Shown here one piece after another: positions 26,511 through 33,899 of a stretch of 64,000 bases of DNA (the first letter of the stretch is position 1; every line of letters begins with the position of its first letter). Made by a program: the position numbers and the translations under genes. The stretch covers positions 62,001 to 126,000 of the forward strand of contig JAHDWA010000010.1 in NCBI GenBank assembly GCA_023382535.1. The letters are read 5' to 3'. Source of the DNA: Anaerolineae bacterium. Its GTDB lineage: Bacteria > Chloroflexota > Anaerolineae > 4572-78 > J111. The notes beneath the pieces were generated by a model, which had not been told where the DNA came from, searched no databases, and saw only the letters and a list, made by a program, of their open reading frames with translations.

Positions 26511-26885
26511 ATGGCTAAACTTTTCACCAAAGCGCAGCTCCCCCACCTCCACTCTACCCGCGACACCCGCGACCGGCTGGATTTGCTCACCGAAAACGTC
26601 CCGGTCGGGGCTGTCCGGCTGCGCGCCGACCGGATTATCTACCACCCGGGCGATTCGGCGGCCAAGCATTACCATCTTGGCTGCCATCACGTTTTCGCCG
26701 CCCTGGAAGGGGAAGGGTTGATTTGCACCCCGGCCGGCAGCCAGCGGTTGAGAGCGGGCATGGCTGCGGTGATTGCCCCGGAAGAAATCCACTGGTTCGA
26801 GAACGACACCGACGCCAACTTCAAATTTGTCGAATTCTGGGCGCCGCCGCCGGTCAAAACCATCTGGCTCACCGACGACATCTGA
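26511..26885 (+). CDS. Small cupin-domain protein
   Basis: A 124-residue single-cupin protein. The metal motif is AAKHYHLGCHHVFAALEGEG and the second box is PEEIHWFEND. GAGG 6 nt upstream supports ATG 26511 rather than 26505. Neighbouring amidohydrolase and oxidoreductase genes suggest a dioxygenase, isomerase or sensor role; this cannot be resolved from sequence. Confidence 0.85.
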   Translation: MAKLFTKAQLPHLHSTRDTRDRLDLLTENVPVGAVRLRADRIIYHPGDSAAKHYHLGCHHVFAALEGEGLICTPAGSQRLRAGMAAVIAPEEIHWFENDTDANFKFVEFWAPPPVKTIWLTDDI

Positions 26886-26964
26886 ACGTGGGCCAAAAGC
26901 GACTGAGGTTCAGTCGGAAGATAATAGTGAATGGTGAATAGGTCTTTTCTTTAAGGGGGGTTTT

Positions 26965-28551
26965 ATGACCGAAACATACGATGTCGTCGTCGCCGGGGGC
27001 GGGCATAACAGCCTGATCTGCGCGGCTTATCTGGCCAGGGCCGGCCTGCGGGTGCTGGTGCTGGAAGCGCGTGAGGTCATCGGCGGCAATACCGTCACCG
27101 AGGAGCTGACCCTGCCCGACTTCTGGCACGATTCCTGTTCCAGCGCCCATGCCCTGATGCAGAGCAGCCCTACGATCCGCAACAATGAGCTGGAGCTGGA
27201 CAAGTACGGCCTGCGCTACTTCTACCCCGATCCGGTCGTGACCATCCCCTTTGAAGATGGCTCCAGCCTGACCATGTGGCGCGACCCCGAACGCACCGTG
27301 GCGGAATTTGCCCAATTTTCCCGGCGCGACGCCGATGCTTACCGGCGCATGATGGCCGAATATGACTCGGCCAAGAAGGTCTTTGGGCATTACAATTACA
27401 GCCCTATTGGCTATAGTCCGCCCCTCGATGAAGCCTTATCAGCCCTGCCGGATGGTCCCTTGTGGGTTCGCCGCTACAAGCAAAGCGCGCTGGAGATTAT
27501 CAGCGAATATTTCGAGGACGAACATTCGCGCGCTTTTATGCTCTGGCTGGCCTTCATGACCATCCAGCCGGTGGACCGGCCCTTAACCGGGCGGCTGGCC
27601 TACGCCATCGCCAACGGCCGCCAGTCCTACTCGTGGACGACGCCCGCAGGCGGCTCAGGCATGCTGCCCAAAGCCCTGGTCGCCCTGATCGAGGCGCATG
27701 GCGGCGCCGTCCTGGCCGGCCAGCCCGTAACCGAACTCGTTCTGGAAAACGGGCGCTGTTCCGGCGTTATCACCGCCAGCGGCGAAACGTATCGCGCCGC
27801 CAAAGCGGTTGTCTCGACCATTCATATCAAGCGCCTGGTGGATATGGCTCCTTCTGAAGCCTGGGGAGAGGTTTTTGTCCAGGGGGTTGAGCAGTGGCAG
27901 CCCGGCTTTACCCTCTTTGCCGCTCATTACGCTCTCAGCGAACCGCCCCTCTATCCCATTGGCGGGGAGCGCCGGCCGAGTGTCGCCGCCGGAGTGACCG
28001 GTTCGGTGGATAACATGCTGCGCCTGATGAACGATGTCCGGCGCGGGCGCATCCACCAGGATGACCCGGTGCTGCTGGTGGTCTGCTCGTCGGTGGTTGA
28101 CCCGAGCCGCGCGCCGGCCGGAAAGCACACGCTTAAGATACTATCCTTCTTCCCCTACGACCTAGCCGACGGGGGCCCGTCAAGGTGGGATGAGATCAAA
28201 GGAGAGGTCGCCCAGCGCAACCTGGAGCACTTGCGCAAGTTTGCCCCCAACCTAACCGACGAGGTGATCCTGGGCGTTCACGTCGAAAGTCCGCTCGACC
28301 TGGAGCGGCGCAACGCCCACAACTGGCGCGGGAGCTGCCACGGCGGCGATATGTCCCCGGCGCAGTCAGGCGCTATGCGCCCGGTGCCGGGCTGGGCCAG
28401 CCATCGCCTGCCCATTCCCGGCCTGTACCAGACCGGCGCGACCACCCATCCCGGCGGTTCCGTCTCGGCTGGGCCGGGCCGCAACGCCGCCTGGGTCGTC
28501 CTGGATGACCTGGGGCTGTCACTGGAAACAATCACAAATCGTAAATCGTAA
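26965..28551 (+). CDS. Phytoene desaturase-like FAD-dependent oxidoreductase
   Basis: A 528-residue flavoprotein with the N-terminal FAD motif VVAGGGHNSLICAAYLARAG and LEAREVIGGN, and a C-terminal GLYQTGATTHPGGSVS segment, as in the CrtI/amine-oxidase-like NAD(P)/FAD family. No other carotenoid gene is nearby, so a catabolic desaturation or dehydrogenation is more likely than carotenoid synthesis. The last few codons (ITNRKS) are supplied by a dispersed AAATCGTAAATC repeat, so the C-terminal tail was acquired from spacer DNA. Confidence 0.88.
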   Translation: MTETYDVVVAGGGHNSLICAAYLARAGLRVLVLEAREVIGGNTVTEELTLPDFWHDSCSSAHALMQSSPTIRNNELELDKYGLRYFYPDPVVTIPFEDGSSLTMWRDPERTVAEFAQFSRRDADAYRRMMAEYDSAKKVFGHYNYSPIGYSPPLDEALSALPDGPLWVRRYKQSALEIISEYFEDEHSRAFMLWLAFMTIQPVDRPLTGRLAYAIANGRQSYSWTTPAGGSGMLPKALVALIEAHGGAVLAGQPVTELVLENGRCSGVITASGETYRAAKAVVSTIHIKRLVDMAPSEAWGEVFVQGVEQWQPGFTLFAAHYALSEPPLYPIGGERRPSVAAGVTGSVDNMLRLMNDVRRGRIHQDDPVLLVVCSSVVDPSRAPAGKHTLKILSFFPYDLADGGPSRWDEIKGEVAQRNLEHLRKFAPNLTDEVILGVHVESPLDLERRNAHNWRGSCHGGDMSPAQSGAMRPVPGWASHRLPIPGLYQTGATTHPGGSVSAGPGRNAAWVVLDDLGLSLETITNRKS

Positions 28552-28567
28552 ATCCAAAATCGTAAAT
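28535..28567. repeat. AAATCGTAAATC spacer repeat
   Basis: Tandem units of AAATCGTA (AAATCGTAAATCGTAAATCC then AAAATCGTAAATGG) overlap the end of the FAD oxidoreductase gene and run up to the ribosome site of the hydrolase gene. The same sequence is found at 41993-42064, in front of the E2 gene, with the same AAATCCAAAATCGTAAATGG ending. Confidence 0.65.
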
Positions 28568-28577
28568 GGAGGATTGA

Positions 28578-29642
28578 ATGCCTGATGCTCGTGTCCAAGC
28601 TGCGATAGATAACTGGGCGCCCCGCTTTACAACCCAGGGGGTGGATTACAACGACTTTGCCCGGACCACCCGCGCCATCGAACGGTGGGATCAGTGGCTC
28701 GACGCCTGGTGCGCCACCGGCGATGTCCACGCTCAACTGGCCGGCGAGGCAGAAGCACAGGGCCGCTCATTAAGCGCGGGCGAAGCCTGGGTGCGGGCGG
28801 CCCTGTGCTACCACTTTGCCAAGTTTGTCTGGATGGTGGATAGGGCCAAGTACCGCGCCGCCGCCGATAAAGCGGTCATGAGTCTTTACGCCGCCCACAA
28901 ACATCTCGACCCCTCGGCCGAGCGCCTGGAAATTCCCTTTGAGGGGAACATGATGGTCGCCAATCTGCGCCGTCCCGCCGGGTCCGACTACCCGCCGCTG
29001 GTCCTGCTGCTGCCAGGGCTGGACTCAACCAAAGAAGAGTTTTTTAACTGGGAAAATGTCTTTTTACAGCGGGGGATGGCTACAGTTTCTCTCGATGGGC
29101 CAGGTCAGGGTGAAACCGGCTATACCACCCACATCCACCCCGATTACGAAGTCGCCGTGGCCGCCCTGCTCGACGCCCTGGAGGGGCGGCCGGATTTGGA
29201 CTTGGATCGGGTCGGGGCGGTTGGGGTCAGCATGGGTGGCTACTACGCGCCCCGCGCCGCCGCCTTTGAACCGCGTATTAAAGCCGTCGCGCCCATTGGC
29301 GGGCCGTTCAATTTTGGCCAGTGCTGGGAGCAGTTGCCGCCCCTCACCCGCGAGACCTTTGTCCACCATTCCGGGGCGAGGGATGAGGCGGAAGGTCGAG
29401 CCAAAGCCTTGCAGTTGGACCTGGACGGCGCGGCCCAGCGCATCAAGCAGCCAATGCTGGTTGTCTTTGGCAAGCTGGACCGGCTCATCCCCTGGCAGCA
29501 GGCCGAACACCTGGCCGTCGCCGCGCCCAATGCCGAACTGGTCATGTATCCCGACGGCAATCACGTCTGCAACAACATTCCCTATAAGTACCGGCCCCTG
29601 GTCAGCGACTGGTTAAAGGAGCGATTGGTAGAAGCGAGATAA
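28578..29642 (+). CDS. Alpha/beta hydrolase resembling 2,6-dihydroxypseudooxynicotine hydrolase
   Basis: A 354-residue hydrolase with a helical N-terminal domain of about 110 residues and a C-terminal alpha/beta domain. The nucleophile Ser is in GVSMGGYYAPRAAA, the acid in VFGKLDRLIP and the catalytic His in PDGNHVCNN. The layout matches the C-C bond hydrolase of nicotine catabolism and its DUF1100/FrsA-like relatives. The ribosome site is GGAGG. With a Mo hydroxylase nearby the context is suggestive of N-heterocycle breakdown, but the substrate is inference. Confidence 0.85.
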   Translation: MPDARVQAAIDNWAPRFTTQGVDYNDFARTTRAIERWDQWLDAWCATGDVHAQLAGEAEAQGRSLSAGEAWVRAALCYHFAKFVWMVDRAKYRAAADKAVMSLYAAHKHLDPSAERLEIPFEGNMMVANLRRPAGSDYPPLVLLLPGLDSTKEEFFNWENVFLQRGMATVSLDGPGQGETGYTTHIHPDYEVAVAALLDALEGRPDLDLDRVGAVGVSMGGYYAPRAAAFEPRIKAVAPIGGPFNFGQCWEQLPPLTRETFVHHSGARDEAEGRAKALQLDLDGAAQRIKQPMLVVFGKLDRLIPWQQAEHLAVAAPNAELVMYPDGNHVCNNIPYKYRPLVSDWLKERLVEAR

Positions 29643-29679
29643 ATATAAAATAGGGCAACACTGAAAGGAGACAAAGATT

Positions 29680-30273
29680 ATGGCCCGGATTAGTTATGTT
29701 GATCCAAGCACGATTCAGGATGAAGACATCCGCGACTTTTTTGAGGAGGCGCGGCGCGTCGGCACGCCCCGGCCGGAGATTCAGGCCATCCGGGCGCACC
29801 AGCCCGATGTCATTCGCGCTTTCATGTACTTCTGGAAGCGCGTCTTCAAGAGTGGGGTGGTGGATTTTCAGCTAAAGGAACTGTGCCGCGTTCGGGTGGC
29901 CTCCACGCTGAAGTGCGGCTATTGAGCGGAACAGCGGGCTGTCCAGGCTGGACAGCAAGTGGCGAAAGAAGGCAAACTGGCTGAATTGGACCGTTACGAA
30001 ACGTCAGCGTTATTTACCGAGCGCGAAAAAGTGGCCCTGCGCTATACCGACGCCATCACCTGGAATCCCGACGAGGCTGATGATCAGCTCTGGGCCGACC
30101 TCCACCGGCATTTTACCGAGCCGGAACTGGTTGAACTCGGCGCTTTTATCGGCTTTATTGCCGGAGGCCAGCGCTGGATCCATACCCTCAATGTGAAGCA
30201 CGGCGAGGTTCTGTTTGAAACCACCACCGGCTTGAGCGAGCAGACGGCCAAGGAGCTGCAGGCCGTTCCTTGA
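29680..30273 (+). CDS. Carboxymuconolactone decarboxylase/AhpD-like protein, candidate selenoprotein with in-frame TGA
   Basis: One continuous frame of 198 codons interrupted only by TGA at 29923-29925. Before it lies LKCGY and after it AEQRAVQAG, so the TGA occupies the second Cys position of the CxxC redox motif typical of AhpD/CMD proteins (C79, G80, Y81, U82). The downstream half continues with normal family sequence (FTEREKVALRYTDAIT) and ends with its own TGA. A hairpin with loop AGGCT starts 12 nt after the TGA (29938-29956). These facts favour selenocysteine over a nonsense mutation. The role is probably peroxide or thiol redox chemistry. AhpD-like selenoproteins are known. If TGA is not read, a truncated 81-residue protein results. 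The start has AAGGAG upstream. Confidence 0.78.
29938..29956 (+). promoter_or_regulatory. Candidate bacterial SECIS element (CMD/AhpD-like gene)
   Basis: A 7-bp perfect stem GCTGTCC/GGACAGC with loop AGGCT; the A-T of the loop can also pair, leaving GGC. The loop begins 19 nt after the TGA, within the distance range known for bacterial SECIS elements, and has G among its first two bases, as known elements do. The loop resembles that of the E. coli fdhF element (A-GGUC-U). Confidence 0.7.
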
Positions 30274-30302
30274 TGGATTAAGGATGAAGGAGCAATCAGC
30301 GC

Positions 30303-31508
30303 GTGTGGGACAAATTTTCACCTGCCGAAATGAGCCGCCGCTGGGGCTTGGCCCGTGAGCTAATGCATCGGCACGACCTGGCCGGGCTGCTCATTTTTGG
30401 CAACTCCGGCGTCAACCGCCACAACGAAGCCAATATTTTCTGGCTGACCAACCACCTCGACCTGCACCACAACTACCTGGTCGCGCCGCTGGACGAGAGT
30501 ATCGAGCCGGCCCTGTACACCGGCCTGACCAACCACGTGCCCAACGCCCGGCAGGTCAGCGACATTCCCCTGATCGAGTGGGGCGGTTACAACCCGGCGG
30601 AGAGCGTCGCCCGGCGCTTGCAGATGATTGGCCTGACCAAAGGCCGCCTGGGGCTGGTCGGGGTAAACCACAAATTTGGCATGGGCATGCCCTACCAGCA
30701 TTACCTGTACCTGCGGGAAACGCTGCCAGATTTGGAACTGGTCGAAGTCACCCTGGATTTCACTCGCCTGCGCACCGCCAAATCCGACGAGGAAGTGGCC
30801 TGGCTGCGTAAAGCGGCCGAGTTTACCGACCGCACGATCTACGCCTTGCAAGAGCAGGTCCGGCCCGGCATGACCGATTACTCGCTGCTGAGCATCATCG
30901 AGGGCAGCTACCGCCGCGACGGCGGCCAGCCGCATATCGCCTTTCTGCGCTCGATGGCCATGGACGATCCCAACGGCTGCTTGCCCGCCCAGAATCCCTC
31001 GCAGCGGGTCATCCAAAAGGGAGATGTCATCATTACCGAGATCAGCGCCTCCTACTGGGGGTACTCCGGCCAGATTCACCGGCCCATTTTTGTCGGCGCG
31101 GCGCCGACCCCGGCCTGGCAGCACATGTTCGACACGGCCCTGAAGGCTTACCAGCGCATAGCCGAGGTCATCCGGCCCGGCGCTATGGAGCGCGACGTTA
31201 TCCGCGCCGCCGCCGTAATTGGCGAGAACGGCTATGAAATTTACGATGACCTGATTCACGGCTACGGGGTGGACATTCACCCGCCGCTGATTGACCGCTC
31301 CTGCGGCCGCTACTGGCCCTGGCGGGAGGATAACCTGCCGCCCGAAGGCCGCCGTTTTGAGCACAACATGGCCATTGTCATCCAGCCCAACCCGATCACT
31401 CCCGACGAGCGCATGGGCCTGCAGCTCGGCGCGCTGACAGTGGTCACGGAAAAGGGGGCGGAGTGTTTGCACGGAGTTCCTTTTGAACCGGTGGTGGTAA
31501 AGCTATGA
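30303..31508 (+). CDS. M24 (aminopeptidase P/creatinase-fold) family protein
   Basis: A 401-residue M24 protein starting at GTG 30303 (AAGGAG 10 nt upstream). An N-terminal creatinase-like domain precedes the pita-bread fold. The canonical Asp pair is missing: GDVIITEISASYWGYSGQIHRP has Glu in the first position and no second Asp. An HGYG stretch remains (IHGYGVDIHPP), but the two late Glu residues are replaced by NMAIVIQPN and TEKGAECLH. It is therefore not a standard metallopeptidase. It resembles the protein at 6897 in this respect and probably shares its type of chemistry. The next gene overlaps by 4 nt. Confidence 0.8.
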   Translation: MWDKFSPAEMSRRWGLARELMHRHDLAGLLIFGNSGVNRHNEANIFWLTNHLDLHHNYLVAPLDESIEPALYTGLTNHVPNARQVSDIPLIEWGGYNPAESVARRLQMIGLTKGRLGLVGVNHKFGMGMPYQHYLYLRETLPDLELVEVTLDFTRLRTAKSDEEVAWLRKAAEFTDRTIYALQEQVRPGMTDYSLLSIIEGSYRRDGGQPHIAFLRSMAMDDPNGCLPAQNPSQRVIQKGDVIITEISASYWGYSGQIHRPIFVGAAPTPAWQHMFDTALKAYQRIAEVIRPGAMERDVIRAAAVIGENGYEIYDDLIHGYGVDIHPPLIDRSCGRYWPWREDNLPPEGRRFEHNMAIVIQPNPITPDERMGLQLGALTVVTEKGAECLHGVPFEPVVVKL

Positions 31509-32533
31509 GCCAAGTCGGTGTGGCGTTGATTGGCCCCGGCATGTGGGGTAAAAGGCTGGCGGCGGCCATGCAGCAGACACCTTCGCTGCGGCTGGTGACC
31601 TGTTTCAGCCGCAACGAGGCCCAGCGCCAGGCCTTTGCCGCCGAAGCCGGCTGCGAGGCCGCCTCTACCTTCGAGGCGGCAGTTGAACATCCTGGGGTCC
31701 AGGGAGTCCTGTTGGTGACGCCTAACCAGGTTCATGCCGAGCAGGCCGCAGCCTGCGCCCAGCGGGGCAAGCATGTCTTTGTCGAGAAACCCATTGCCGA
31801 TACCCTGGCCGATGGCCGGGCTATCGAGGCGGCCTGCCGGGCGGCGGGCGTCGTTTTGCTGGTCGGGCACGCCTTCCGGCGGCTGGGCGCAGCCCGTAAA
31901 GTCAAGGAGCTGCTCGATGCCGGGACGTTGGGTCAGGTGGTGCTGGCCGAAGCCAACTTCTCCCTGCCCGGCAGTCTCACCCCGGACAAGTGGCGCTTCT
32001 ACCGGGAGACCTGCCCTGGTGGGCCGCTGCTGCAGCTCGGTATCCACCACGCCGACACCTTGCAGTACTGGCTGGGGCCGGTCCGGCGGGTGCAGGGATC
32101 GTTTGCCCGGCTGGCCACTCCGGCTGAAATTGACGACGTCGGCACGGCGCTGCTCGAATTTGAGAGCGGAGCGCGCGGCGTCTTGAGCAGCAGCTACGTC
32201 TCACCCAAAACGTTTTACCTGCGCCTGTACGGCAGCGAGGCCAACCTGCTTTACGAAACCGACATGTCTATCTGGCCGAAAGCCGAGCTGATGGACGCGG
32301 CCACCCGGCTGATCCTGCAAACCAAGTCGGGGGAGGAAATCGTCAGCTTTGAGCCGCGCGACATGCTGGTGGAAGAATTAGAAGAATTTGCCCGCTGTAT
32401 CCGTGATGAAGGCTCGCCCGAAACCGGGGCCGAGGAAGCCCTGGCCGCCCTGGAGGTGATCCAGGGGGCCATTGCTTCCCACCAGCGCGGGCAAGTTATA
32501 CCTGTTGCGGATGAAAATATGGCGGTTTCGTAG
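31505..32533 (+). CDS. Gfo/Idh/MocA family oxidoreductase
   Basis: A 342-residue NAD(P)-dependent oxidoreductase: an N-terminal Rossmann fold starting VALIGPGMWGKRLAAAM, the conserved EKPIADT segment around residue 96 (the Lys-Pro pair of the family) and a C-terminal alpha/beta domain with GIHHADTLQYWLG, where the catalytic His is expected. The substrate is usually a sugar, polyol or related alcohol. It is coupled to the M24 gene by overlap. Its stop codon lies within the first arm of the repeat at 32530. Confidence 0.88.
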   Translation: MSQVGVALIGPGMWGKRLAAAMQQTPSLRLVTCFSRNEAQRQAFAAEAGCEAASTFEAAVEHPGVQGVLLVTPNQVHAEQAAACAQRGKHVFVEKPIADTLADGRAIEAACRAAGVVLLVGHAFRRLGAARKVKELLDAGTLGQVVLAEANFSLPGSLTPDKWRFYRETCPGGPLLQLGIHHADTLQYWLGPVRRVQGSFARLATPAEIDDVGTALLEFESGARGVLSSSYVSPKTFYLRLYGSEANLLYETDMSIWPKAELMDAATRLILQTKSGEEIVSFEPRDMLVEELEEFARCIRDEGSPETGAEEALAALEVIQGAIASHQRGQVIPVADENMAVS

Positions 32534-32585
32534 GACAAAGCTGCTAGCTTGTCCCAGCCCCGGACAAACTAACAGTTTGTCCTAC
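32530..32585. repeat. Double-hairpin palindromic repeat (GTAGGACAAA ... TTTGTCCTAC)
   Basis: Two adjacent hairpins, 32533-32554 (GGACAAAGCT/AGCTTGTCC) and 32562-32582 (GGACAAACT/AGTTTGTCC, perfect 9-bp stem with 3-nt loop), are enclosed by a 10-bp inverted repeat GTAGGACAAA/TTTGTCCTAC. It overlaps the stop of the Gfo/Idh gene. The structure can fold as one long or two short stems. Confidence 0.65.
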
Positions 32586-32612
32586 AAGTTTATTTTCAAA
32601 GGAGACCACAGG

Positions 32613-32945
32613 ATGCCGGTCATTGTTAACTCTGAGGAAATGGTTACACGCCGGGGCGAAGGGTGGACCGAAATCACCCTGGCCGATGCCCGGATAATCG
32701 GCGCTCCGGCGATGGTGGCCCGGCGCTGGGTGTTCGAGCCGGGCGGCCGCGGGCCGGAACTGGTGCAGGGCGATGTGGACCAACTGCTCTATATCATCCG
32801 GGGCAGCGGCCTGGCCCTGGTTAATGGGGAGGAATTTCAGCTTGATGAGGAAAGCGTGCTGTGGTTGGAACCCGGTGAGCATTACTGCTTTATCGGCGGG
32901 AGTGATGGTTTGGAAATTTTACAGGGCTACGCCCCGGGCGCATAA
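32613..32945 (+). CDS. Small cupin-domain protein
   Basis: A 110-residue single-domain cupin. The first box is degenerate (ARRWVFEPGGRGPELVQGDVDQLLYIIRGSG): the usual HxH is absent, leaving Glu and Asp as possible ligands. The second box holds EPGEHYCFIG. ATG 32613 with AAAGGAG upstream is the start; the frame is open further upstream but runs through the repeat at 32530. Role unknown. It directly precedes the OsmC-like gene (3-nt gap). Confidence 0.82.
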   Translation: MPVIVNSEEMVTRRGEGWTEITLADARIIGAPAMVARRWVFEPGGRGPELVQGDVDQLLYIIRGSGLALVNGEEFQLDEESVLWLEPGEHYCFIGGSDGLEILQGYAPGA

Positions 32946-32948
32946 GTC

Positions 32949-33410
32949 ATGAGCGAGACCCCCGATTATATCGTCACCAACAGGGCGCGCGGCAAAATGC
33001 TGACTCATGCCGCCGCGGAAATCTACGTGCGCGATTTCGCCCCCATTATCTCGGACGAGCCGCCGTCACGGGGTGGAGAGAACCGGGGACCGTCGCCGCT
33101 GGAGTACATCCTGGTTGCCCTATGTGCCTGAGCGAATGTTTCGACGGCCAGGATGGCCGAAAAGCTTCGTTTCAAGTACGACGATTTCGAAACTTATAGC
33201 GAGGGTGTGCTGGACACCCGCGGGCGCAAGGGCGAGGCCGATGTACCGGTTCACTACATGGCAGTCCGGCTGACCATTAAAATTAGGACTGAGGAATCGG
33301 ATAAGCGGTTAGCGCGGCTGGCTGAATTGGTCGGCCGCTACTGTCCGGTGGACAGCCTGATTCGGGCGGCGGTGCCAGATTATGAGGTCAATTGGGAACG
33401 GATGGAGTAG
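32949..33410 (+). CDS. OsmC-like peroxide/redox protein, candidate selenoprotein with in-frame TGA
   Basis: A frame of 153 sense codons plus stop, interrupted only by TGA at 33129-33131 (codon 61). Upstream is SPLEYILVALCA and downstream ANVSTARMAEKLRFK. OsmC/Ohr proteins have their peroxidatic Cys in exactly this helix (LEYLLxALxxC), so the TGA replaces the catalytic Cys. The resolving Cys is present further on (GRYCPVDSL, C132). A hairpin with loop AGGAT starts 13 nt after the TGA, matching that of the gene at 29680. OsmC-like selenoproteins have been described. Without readthrough only a 60-residue fragment would be made. The start has no strong ribosome site; it follows the cupin gene by 3 nt. 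Confidence 0.78.
33145..33159 (+). promoter_or_regulatory. Candidate bacterial SECIS element (OsmC-like gene)
   Basis: Stem CGGCC/GGCCG (extended by an A-T pair in the loop) with loop AGGAT. The loop begins 18 nt after the TGA. A lower TTT/AAA stem can form after an asymmetric bulge. The loop and the spacing are nearly those of the element at 29938-29956. Confidence 0.65.
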
Positions 33411-33416
33411 ATATTT

Positions 33417-33899
33417 ATGTTGTTGAAAGACTCATTCATCATCGAGGCCCCGGTCGAGGCCGTGTGGGCGCTTTTGGAGGACATTCACCGCATTGCTGCC
33501 TGCGTGCCGGGCATCGAAAACGTCGAGGAGGTTGGGCCGGATACCTACAACGGAGCTTTGAGGATCAAAATCGGGCCGATCAGCGCCGCTTTTGCCGGCC
33601 AGGTCACGATCACCGAGCGCACGCCACTCGAACGGCTGGTGGCGGAGGTCAGCGGTCAGGATAAAAGCTCGGCTTCGCTGGTCAAGGCCGCATTTACCGG
33701 CCAGCTTCGCCGCGTCGAAACCAGCACCCAGCTCGATTACGAAATGGATATTGCCCTGCGCGGCCGGCTGGCCCAATTTGGGCTGACCGTCGTCCAGGGA
33801 ACGGCCAAGAAGATGACGGCTGAGTTCGCCCGGTGTGTTACCGCCAAGCTGGCCGTTACCGATGCCGACCAACAAAATCAAAGCCTGGGAGCCGCCTAG
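33417..33899 (+). CDS. SRPBCC family protein (CoxG-like)
   Basis: A 160-residue START/SRPBCC-fold protein. Its opening (LKDSFIIEAPVEAVWALLEDIHRIAACVPG) and central TYNGALRIKIGPISAAFAG are typical of CoxG-like proteins encoded with molybdenum hydroxylases, where CoxG helps recruit the enzyme to the membrane. It lacks the long C-terminal membrane tail of true CoxG. Its stop overlaps the GTG start of the FAD subunit. Confidence 0.88.
   Translation: MLLKDSFIIEAPVEAVWALLEDIHRIAACVPGIENVEEVGPDTYNGALRIKIGPISAAFAGQVTITERTPLERLVAEVSGQDKSSASLVKAAFTGQLRRVETSTQLDYEMDIALRGRLAQFGLTVVQGTAKKMTAEFARCVTAKLAVTDADQQNQSLGAA

Noticed and set aside
29959..30273. Separate gene starting at GTG 29959
   Set aside because: The start lies within the family domain just after the TGA, has no ribosome site, and the frame is continuous with the upstream half.
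30360..31472. 370-codon open frame on the minus strand
   Set aside because: Antisense to the M24 gene at 30303, with no recognisable protein features.
33153..33410. Separate gene starting at ATG 33153
   Set aside because: It is the C-terminal part of the OsmC fold; the frame is continuous with 32949 through one TGA.
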